Source: Luteococcus sp048595755
GTDB taxonomy: Bacteria; Actinomycetota; Actinomycetes; Propionibacteriales; Propionibacteriaceae
DNA length: 64,000 bases
Assembly (NCBI RefSeq): GCF_048595755.1
Contig: NZ_CP184360.1
Coordinates: 1,736,001-1,800,000, forward strand
Direction of reading: 5' to 3'
Shown: one piece after another, positions 58,363 to 64,000 of the stretch
How positions within the stretch are numbered: position 1 is the stretch's first letter
Layout: each line of letters begins with the position of its first letter
Position numbers and translations under genes: made by a program
The notes under the pieces: generated by a model
Database searches by the model: none
What the model was told of the DNA's origin: nothing
Seen by the model: the letters and a program-made list of their open reading frames with translations, nothing else

Positions 58363-59784
58363 GTGAGCTACAGACTTCGGGAGTTAGCGCGATCGTATCG
58401 CTTTGCATTCGCCGCTGCAGCAGTGGCAGTGATGCTTGTGGTTGCGTCTCTGTGGGCGTACGTGAGCTACGCCTTGTTTAGGGACTTTCGCAGTGGTATT
58501 GATTTAACAATCTTTTCCCAGGCGGCGGAGTCCATGGCTAATGGCAATCTGCCTCGGTCTTCTGTAAAAGGGAATGACTATATTCTTTGGGGGGATCATT
58601 TCCATCCTATCATTGCAGTCGTTGGACCGATCTACAAGATATGGCCAACTCCATTATCTCTCCTGTGGGTTCAGGCGGTGGCTATTGGGGTCGCTTCGGC
58701 TGTTTTGTGTTTCACGGGATGCGAAGCGCTCCGTGAACTCGCAGATTGGAGTGTGCCCAAGGCATTGTCAGGCGGGATTTTAGTCGGCCTGTTGTTTGGG
58801 GTCTCTCCTGGCATTGAGGGCGGGGCATTCTTTGACTTTCATGAGGTAGCCCTTGCTTTGCCGATTCTGGCACTTGCCTGCCGCAGTCTGCTGCTGGATA
58901 GGATGAGGTCTCTAATTCTTTGGTCTTCGCTTTTTCTTCTTGCCAAGGAGGACGCTGGGCTGATTGTGATGGGATTGGGACTGGTTGCGTGGGTTCGGAA
59001 TCGAAAATCGGTTGGTGGGATTCTATTCGTTGGCGGATTTGTGTGGACGATTCTTTGTATGCGAGTCTTTATTCCCTACTTCGCCCGGGGGCCTTGGGCG
59101 TACGGAGGAAAGATCCCCATGGATCCGGATGTTCTACAGGAAAACGTCGTCTCGAATCTGATCCATCCTGGGTCGCTCTCCATTATGTTGGGAGTGCTCG
59201 TGTTGAGGACCGGTCTGTTGGCACCGTTTTCGCCATTCATCTTGGCCGTTGTTCCAAATATCGCTTCGCGTGCTCTTACGTCGCAGGCAGAGTATTCCAG
59301 TCTTGGGTACCATTATAATATGCTTCTAGCGGTTATTTTGATTGCTGGTGTAATTGACGTATTGTGCAGATATCCTCGTATTTCTACCCGCTTGTGGAGT
59401 ATGGTTCTGGTGGGATGTTTGGCCGTGACGCTCATGAGCGCTCGGTTCCCACGCGCCCTCTTCGCGGCATCGGAGGCAGAGCGAGCCGACAATGCCCGGT
59501 GTGCGAGTGCTTTGATCCCGCAAGGCGAGGGCGTGGTCGCCGACGCCTATCTAACGCCCTACTTGTCGATAGGTCACAGTCCCGTTCGCGAGTTGCGCCC
59601 GGACCTCAACGTTTCTATGCCAGGCGGAGTAGAGTTTCCCGAAATTCCCTGGGTTGTTGTTGATAGAGAAACTATCAATTATTCTGACCGGGGCAAGTGG
59701 GTGGAGCGCTATCTCCAAGAGTCCAAGGATGCTGGCTGGCGTCAAATGGCCTCTTGTGGCTCTTTTGTTGTACTTGTCAGGTGA
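58363..59784 (+). CDS. DUF2079-family membrane protein, cargo of the element
   Basis: This 473-residue polytopic protein has about eleven hydrophobic segments. SGIDLTIFSQAAESMANGNL and WGDHFHPIIAVVGPIYKIWP are the family hallmarks of DUF2079, a group related to GT-C glycosyltransferases. The C-terminal soluble tail lies outside the membrane. Codons are clearly poorer in G/C at third positions than in the neighbours (many ATT, TTT, TCT, TTG), which suggests recent transfer. Role unknown; modification of surface glycans is possible. Confidence 0.75.
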   Translation: MSYRLRELARSYRFAFAAAAVAVMLVVASLWAYVSYALFRDFRSGIDLTIFSQAAESMANGNLPRSSVKGNDYILWGDHFHPIIAVVGPIYKIWPTPLSLLWVQAVAIGVASAVLCFTGCEALRELADWSVPKALSGGILVGLLFGVSPGIEGGAFFDFHEVALALPILALACRSLLLDRMRSLILWSSLFLLAKEDAGLIVMGLGLVAWVRNRKSVGGILFVGGFVWTILCMRVFIPYFARGPWAYGGKIPMDPDVLQENVVSNLIHPGSLSIMLGVLVLRTGLLAPFSPFILAVVPNIASRALTSQAEYSSLGYHYNMLLAVILIAGVIDVLCRYPRISTRLWSMVLVGCLAVTLMSARFPRALFAASEAERADNARCASALIPQGEGVVADAYLTPYLSIGHSPVRELRPDLNVSMPGGVEFPEIPWVVVDRETINYSDRGKWVERYLQESKDAGWRQMASCGSFVVLVR

Positions 59785-59886
59785 AGTTTTCGCGGTGGGA
59801 GCGTATCTACTTGATGGGTTTTTACAGTGGATCAGGGCGTTCCGGCTAGTCAGTGTTATCGCCGTAGGCGTGGGTGCTGTGTGTGA

Positions 59887-60087
59887 CTGTCCGCGACCAC
59901 CATCGAACCCCTGCTGACCATCGACGATCTGGCCCGCCTGCTCGGCGTACCGGTGCCCACCATCTACGCCTGGCGTTACCGGGGCGAGGGGCCCCGCGGC
60001 TACAAGGTCGGACGCCACGTCCGCTTTCGTCTGGCTGAGGTGAACACCTGGTTGGAAGGCCGGGCCGACGTGGCCAAGGTCGCCTGA
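59887..60087 (+). CDS. excisionase-type helix-turn-helix protein
   Basis: A 66-codon frame reads TIEPLLTIDDLARLLGVPVP, then TIYAWRYRGEGPRGYKVGRHVRFRLAEVNTWLEG, a MerR-like Xis/excisionase domain. No ATG, GTG or TTG opens it: a TGA stands at 59884 and the first possible start is CTG 59887. A GTG at 59883 would fit if one base were removed. Either a CTG start or a 1-nt lesion is therefore needed. Its stop is one base before the integrase GTG. Confidence 0.6.
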   Translation: MSATTIEPLLTIDDLARLLGVPVPTIYAWRYRGEGPRGYKVGRHVRFRLAEVNTWLEGRADVAKVA

Positions 60088-60088
60088 C

Positions 60089-61196
60089 GTGGCCTACGTA
60101 GATCGTGTGGAGCGCACGTCGACCACGGTCGGTGGCAAGGACCGCAAAACCGTCCGCTATCGAGTGCGCTATCGCGACGGGGCCGGACAGGAACACGCAG
60201 AGTCCTTCGTCCGTGCCCTGGATGCCGAGCGTCGTCGAGCCGAGATCGAGATGCAGCTGCAGGAAGGTCGCTGGCTCGACCCTCGCCGCGGTGACATGCC
60301 GTTTCGGCAGTGGGCAGAGCCTTGGGTGCAGACCCGCCACGACCTTCGCCCGACCACTAGGGCGCGATTGGAGACCACCATGGCCAAGCAGGTGCTGCCG
60401 ACGTGCGGTGACGTGCCCCTGCGACGGATCAACAGCGCGCGCATTGCCGAATGGGTCCAGGAGCTCATGGGTCACGGCTACTCTGCCGCTACGGTACGCA
60501 AGGCTGTCTTCGCCCTGCGCCAGTGCCTGCAGGCAGCCGTGGACGACCGGCGGATCTCCTTCAATGCTGCGATTCGCGTGAACCTCCCCACCGAGCGGGC
60601 CAAGACGCCCCACTTCCTCACCCAGCGCGAGCTGGAACGACTCGTCGATGCCATGCCTGACCAGTTACAAGGCTCTGGTCCTGGTCGGCGGGTATGCGGG
60701 ACTTCGGTGGGGTGAGGCTGTCGGCCTGACCCGCTCGCACATCGACGCCACGCGCTCGCGGATCATCGTCGAGCACACCGCCGTGGAGGTGCATGGCGTT
60801 GTGCACCTGGGCCAGGAGCCCAAGACCCGACGTTCCAAGCTCTCCATCCCGGTGGCGCGCGCGGTCATGCGTCGGATCGAGGAACACCTGGACACCTTCG
60901 TCGGGCCCGGCGCCGATGACCTGGTCTTCACCGGCACGCACGGGGGACCGCTGTTTCGTGGGACCTTCGGCCGGCACGTGTGGCGTCCGGCGGTGCACGC
61001 GGCAGGGCTGGACGGTTTCACCTTCCACGGGCTGCGGCACAGCTTCGTGGCGATCCTCGTCGCGGCTGGATGCAATGTGCGGGAAGTCTCCGAATGGGCG
61101 GGCCACAATTCGGTAGCGTTCACCCTGACGAGGTACGGCGGGTTGTTCGCAGACGAGGCCGTCGACCGCCTCGACGCTCTGCTCGGGCCCGGCTGA
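60089..61196 (+). pseudogene. tyrosine-family integrase with a 1-nt frameshift
   Basis: The first frame gives an AP2-like arm domain (TVGGKDRKTVRYRVRYRDGA), a SAM-like core-binding domain (FRQWAEPWVQTRHDLRPTTR) and ends out of frame after LVDAMPDQ. The second frame carries the catalytic domain from YKALVLVGGYAGLRWGEAVG: first Arg in GLRWGE, HGLRHSF (His-x-x-Arg), GHNS His and the nucleophile Tyr in LTRYGGLF. GACCAGTTACAAG has one extra T (60665-60666); GACCAGTACAAG would restore about 369 residues. The active-site residues are all present, so the lesion is young, or is a sequencing error. Confidence 0.85.
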
Positions 61197-61237
61197 TGCG
61201 TACCAAATGCGTACCGCGGCCACTGGTCCCGGACAAC

Positions 61238-61282
61238 GAAGAAGCCCCTGACTTGGCGTCATGCCTGGTCAGGGGCTTCTTC
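61238..61282. terminator. bidirectional terminator between integrase and tRNA-Glu
   Basis: GAAGAAGCCCCTGAC and GTCAGGGGCTTCTTC form a perfect 15-bp stem. It is nearly the same as the hairpin at 58091-58132. Confidence 0.8.
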
Positions 61283-61289
61283 TGTGTTG

Positions 61290-61362
61290 TATCCCCAACG
61301 GGATTCGAACCCGCGCTGCCGCCTTGAAAGGGCGGTGTCCTGGGCCGCTAGACGATGGGGAC
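61290..61362 (-). tRNA. tRNA-Glu(TTC), integration target
   Basis: Acceptor GTCCCCA/TGGGGAT with the usual G1-U72, anticodon loop CTTTCAA with TTC, T-arm GCGGG-TTCGAAT-CCCGT. Its 3' part is the att sequence, restored by the element. Confidence 0.93.
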
Positions 61363-61429
61363 CCGACCGGGCAAGTCTAGGGGGTTCGGGGCGTGGGCTC
61401 AAAACCCGGTTCCGCGACGGGGGCGACGC

Positions 61430-62020
61430 TCAGCTCTCACGGGCCAGCCAACACCCGTCGTCGGTGGCCACCACGCGGGCCAGCTCGCCGTGTGCGGCCG
61501 TCGCGGCGCCCGACTGCAGATCGGCACGTCCGACCACCTCACCGCCGCAGGCCTCGGCGATCTGGCCGCACACCGCGGCGGAAGCCCGAAGCCAGAAGAC
61601 CTGACGGGCCCGTCCCGCGGACAGGACCGCCACCAGGTCGTCGGGCAGGCTGGGGCAGGCCAGCAGCAGGGGGCGTTGGTTGCCGCGCGCCCGGGCAATG
61701 CTGGGCAGCAACTCCCGCTGGCTGCCGACGCCCTCGGGGCAACAGAGCACCTCGGCCGGGGCCAGCTCCAGCGTCGGCGGGTCATCCCAGGTACCGAAGC
61801 GCGGATCGCCCAACCGGGCATCAAGACGCAGGGCGCGGGAACAGAAGTCCGTCAGCGCGGCCCGCTGGGCTTCGGAGGGAGAGGCGAGCGAGGGCGGCTC
61901 CAAGCACTCCAGCGGCGCCCCGACGGTGGTCTGGGCGGTGCGGCGTGAAAGCCGGTCCCGCCAAGCGGCCACGGCCAACAGCGCCAAGCCCACGCCCAGG
62001 ACCAGCAGGAAACCCGTCAT
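61430..62020 (-). CDS. membrane-anchored hypothetical protein
   Basis: This 196-residue protein has one N-terminal hydrophobic helix (GFLLVLGVGLALLAVAAWRD) and a soluble domain. GGGAGGTG precedes the ATG. The late part (QIAEACGGEVVGRADLQSGA, then HGELARVVATDDGCWL) faintly recalls the apical domain of Hsp60 chaperonins (the ITGG...GKA-KVVVTKD region), but this may be chance. It lies between tRNA-Glu and tRNA-Lys. Confidence 0.55.
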   Translation of the reverse strand: MTGFLLVLGVGLALLAVAAWRDRLSRRTAQTTVGAPLECLEPPSLASPSEAQRAALTDFCSRALRLDARLGDPRFGTWDDPPTLELAPAEVLCCPEGVGSQRELLPSIARARGNQRPLLLACPSLPDDLVAVLSAGRARQVFWLRASAAVCGQIAEACGGEVVGRADLQSGAATAAHGELARVVATDDGCWLARES

Positions 62021-62038
62021 CGCACCTCCCGGAAGCTG

Positions 62039-62111
62039 TGCCCCCACTGGGGATCGAACCCAGGACCCATGGATTAAAAGTCCACTGCTCTGCCGGCTGA
62101 GCTATAGGGGC
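62039..62111 (-). tRNA. tRNA-Lys(TTT)
   Basis: Acceptor GCCCCTA/TGGGGGC, anticodon loop CTTTTAA with TTT, T-arm CTGGG-TTCGATC-CCCAG. CCA is not fully encoded. Confidence 0.93.
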
Positions 62112-62175
62112 GCATCGGCCAGTCTAGCGACCCGGGGCAGGGCCACCCGACAGGCGCACGTGCGTGAAACCGGGT

Positions 62176-63720
62176 TCACACCATCCACGGCGGATCCATC
62201 TGGGGATCCATGGAGTGGGGTTCCCAGTGCTGCCACCACAGGTGCGAACCCTCGGGAAGGATCCCGGGGCGCACCTTCGGCACCTGCTCGCGAAGGTCGA
62301 ACTTCAGCCGGGCCAACAGCAGCAACTCCCGCTCGTCCAGCTGGCCGTCGTTGACCAGGTAGTCGCGCTCCAGCTCCCAGCTGCGACGTCGGGCGGTGAT
62401 GATGCTGCGAGTGAGGGCCTGCTCCGCGGTGGTGGCGCCCAGATGGGTCTCGGCAGCGCGCATCCAGCCGTAGTCGCGGTTGATGCGCAGCAGCCCCGGA
62501 TCGATGGTCAACGCATCGTGCACGTCGAACTCCGGCTCGATGACGATCGCACCGGCACTGCGGGCATAGGCCACCTCGTCGCGCTCGGACTCGTCGGACT
62601 GGATCTCGGTGGAGCGCATCAGGATGGCGAACATGTCCTTGTTGGCGTAGCTGTCACTGGGTCGGACGCCGGGGGCATTGGAGGTCACCACCCAGGTGGT
62701 GGTGCAGCCCAGCGGGCCGATCGCCATCTCGGCCGGCAGGTTCTCGCGCACGCCACCGTCGACGAAGTGCTCGTCGTCCAGCGGGACCGGGGCGAAGACC
62801 GTCGGGATCGAGCACGAGGCCAGCACGCCCCGGGAGATGTCGTAGACCTCACCGGGTTGCAGCACGTCGTCGCGGTCCACCAGGCGGCCGTCCTCACGCA
62901 TGAAGCGCAGCTCGCCCGATTCCAACCCCACCATCGCGATCCGCACCACGACGCCCGAGGTCGGCACCCGCGAGGAGTCGAACAGCCCGCCTTCACCCAG
63001 CAGCTCGCGCAGGATCGGCCCGGGAATGTACATCGAGCGGGTGCGTTCGGCGCCGGACAGGATGATCCCCAGGTCATTGCCGACGCCCTTCATGCGGCTC
63101 AACCCGGCCAGCACGGTCATCACCTGACCGGGGCTGAGGTCGGGGCGGTTCACCGTCGGGTCCAGGGTGGCCATGGCCAAGGTCTCCAACTGGCCGGTGA
63201 GCTCCTCGTGGGCCTCCTCGACGCTGTCCAGCGGTTCGGCCTCGTCGGACTCCTGCGGCTCGTCCTCGGGATCGAGGTGCACCCCGCGGGTGAAGGGCAG
63301 CTGCAGCTTGGGAAGCGAGGTACCCAGCCAGCCACGCTCCCTGGCCTCCTGGTCGCGTCCGGACTGGCTCTGCAGCAGGGCCAACAGTTCGGGGCCGCGC
63401 GCCCGGAAACGACGAAACCAGGTGCGCTCGGTGAACATGTCACTCTGCCGGTGCATGCCCAGCCACAGCTGCTCGAGATCCCGCACCGCGGTGGTCTGCA
63501 CGTCGCGGTCGCTGGACTGGGCGAGCAGGGCGGTGATGATCGATCCGGCGGACGTGCCGACGATCACCTCCGGGCTGATGCCCGCCACCTCGTAAAGGTA
63601 GCGCAGGGCGCCCAGCTGGAAGCTCGCCTTGGAGCCACCACCGGAAAGCACCAGGCCCTCGCGCCCAGGGCGGCCCAGACTGCGCGGGGAGCCAAGACCG
63701 AGCCATGATCGCCGTGCCAT
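62176..63720 (-). CDS. patatin-like phospholipase
   Basis: This 514-residue patatin/RssA-type acyl hydrolase has the oxyanion GLVLSGGGSKASFQLGALRY near residue 25, the nucleophile Ser in VIVGTSAGSIITALL, and the dyad Asp in HFVDGGVREN. The C-terminal 150 residues are a helical extension. It acts on phospholipids or other esters. ATG start after a TAAGCT box by 7 nt. Confidence 0.88.
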   Translation of the reverse strand: MARRSWLGLGSPRSLGRPGREGLVLSGGGSKASFQLGALRYLYEVAGISPEVIVGTSAGSIITALLAQSSDRDVQTTAVRDLEQLWLGMHRQSDMFTERTWFRRFRARGPELLALLQSQSGRDQEARERGWLGTSLPKLQLPFTRGVHLDPEDEPQESDEAEPLDSVEEAHEELTGQLETLAMATLDPTVNRPDLSPGQVMTVLAGLSRMKGVGNDLGIILSGAERTRSMYIPGPILRELLGEGGLFDSSRVPTSGVVVRIAMVGLESGELRFMREDGRLVDRDDVLQPGEVYDISRGVLASCSIPTVFAPVPLDDEHFVDGGVRENLPAEMAIGPLGCTTTWVVTSNAPGVRPSDSYANKDMFAILMRSTEIQSDESERDEVAYARSAGAIVIEPEFDVHDALTIDPGLLRINRDYGWMRAAETHLGATTAEQALTRSIITARRRSWELERDYLVNDGQLDERELLLLARLKFDLREQVPKVRPGILPEGSHLWWQHWEPHSMDPQMDPPWMV

Positions 63721-63727
63721 GCCACCC

Positions 63728-63733
63728 AGCTTA
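63728..63733 (-). promoter_or_regulatory. -10 box of the patatin gene, leaderless
   Basis: TAAGCT on the minus strand ends 7 nt before the ATG. Confidence 0.55.
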
Positions 63734-63831
63734 GACACCCGGCCAGTCACCGCTGCGCCCTCCAGCGTCGGTTTCCGGGGCAAGTCATGGCACCCCTGCA
63801 CCCGCCTGGCGGAAGCGCCCCGCCGGTGATG

Positions 63832-63837
63832 CACAAT
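63832..63837 (+). promoter_or_regulatory. -10-like box of the CDF gene
   Basis: CACAAT ends 7 nt before the GTG at 63845. Confidence 0.4.
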
Positions 63838-63844
63838 GGCAGCC

Positions 63845-64000
63845 GTGACTTCGTTGGAAACCTCTCCGAACCGAGTTTCGGCCCCGGTGGATCTGACCCG
63901 ATTCGCCTGGTTGTCGATCGCCGCGGCCCTGGCGACGATTGCGCTCAAGACGGCCGCCTGGCGGATCACCGGTTCGGTGGGTTTGCTCTCCGACGCCGCC
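63845..64000 (+). CDS. cation diffusion facilitator family transporter, N-terminal part
   Basis: The first 52 codons, cut by the window edge, give a cytoplasmic lead and TM1 (FAWLSIAAALATIALKTAAW) followed by RITGSVGLLSDAA, the CDF-family motif before TM2. A zinc, iron or manganese exporter is likely. GTG start. Confidence 0.75.
   Translation, partial: MTSLETSPNRVSAPVDLTRFAWLSIAAALATIALKTAAWRITGSVGLLSDAA

Larger units (their letters stand above)
58139..61333. mobile_element. 3.2-kb integrative element in tRNA-Glu
   Basis: A 46-bp sequence (anticodon stem to 3' end of tRNA-Glu) is present at 58139-58184 and again inside the intact tRNA-Glu (61288-61333), 45 of 46 identical. Between them lie a DUF2079 membrane-protein gene, an excisionase-like HTH gene and a tyrosine recombinase next to the tRNA. 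This is the standard layout of a tRNA-integrated element. The integrase is frameshifted, so it is probably fixed. Confidence 0.85.

Overview
The window is a GC-rich actinobacterial chromosome segment. Several features fit the family Propionibacteriaceae: actinobacterial purS/purQ/purL genes, small DUF3073 and DUF1992 proteins, a mannosyltransferase of the Pmt type, an LPXTG surface protein with TPEP repeats, GTG starts and many leaderless promoters. The genus cannot be read from the sequence. No rRNA and no CRISPR array is present.

Layout. 1-6.3 kb is an accessory island. It holds an IS3-family element whose orfB has an in-frame TAG, a DprA-like reading frame cut by that IS, a three-gene ABC-three-component (ABC-3C, Lamassu-like) conflict system reading divergently from it, a small membrane protein and a damaged recombinase-type HTH gene. 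6.5-18.8 kb holds an HXXEE protein, paired CNNM/CBS transporters, DNA glycosylase I, a nitrosative/anaerobic pair (RIC plus radical SAM), an APC permease, a uracil-type permease, Pmt and the LPXTG protein. 19-24 kb is the housekeeping run rsmI-tatD-rsmA-ispE-marR-dedA. 24-35 kb carries purD-purB, a PfkB kinase, an aminotransferase with a GH13 enzyme, an XRE regulator, purC and purSQ. 35-49.6 kb carries phoX with a PHO box, a LuxR-type regulator, a BadF-type kinase, pepN, purL, an AbiEi/DUF559 gene bracketed by two copies of one palindrome, an aromatic/aspartate aminotransferase, an amidase and an M20 peptidase. 50-56 kb carries DUF1992, an SMR pair with its TetR regulator and two operators, purF-purM, DUF3073 and a hydrolase. 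56-64 kb carries tRNA-Phe, tRNA-Asp, a GDPD, a 3.2-kb integrative element in tRNA-Glu, tRNA-Lys, a patatin and the start of a CDF transporter.

How the genes work together. Seven of the de novo purine genes plus purB are here but spread over six loci (purDB, purC, purSQ, purL, purFM). Most start with a TAnnnT box 6-7 nt before the start codon, as leaderless transcripts do. ABC-3C is a predicted effector/adaptor/ATPase immunity module. PhoX is probably under PhoP control.

Most unusual signals. (1) Nine stem-loops with different stems but the same C-GGGG-G loop occur at only two places: three form essentially the whole 5' leader of the LPXTG gene, the last touching its start codon, and six form a small promoter-to-terminator unit at about 49.75-49.97 kb that looks like an undescribed structured RNA. 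(2) A 46-48 bp near-perfect palindrome occurs twice, in opposite orientation, on both sides of the AbiEi/DUF559 gene. (3) A compact tRNA-Glu element has an att duplication, a frameshifted integrase and a terminator copy of its own.
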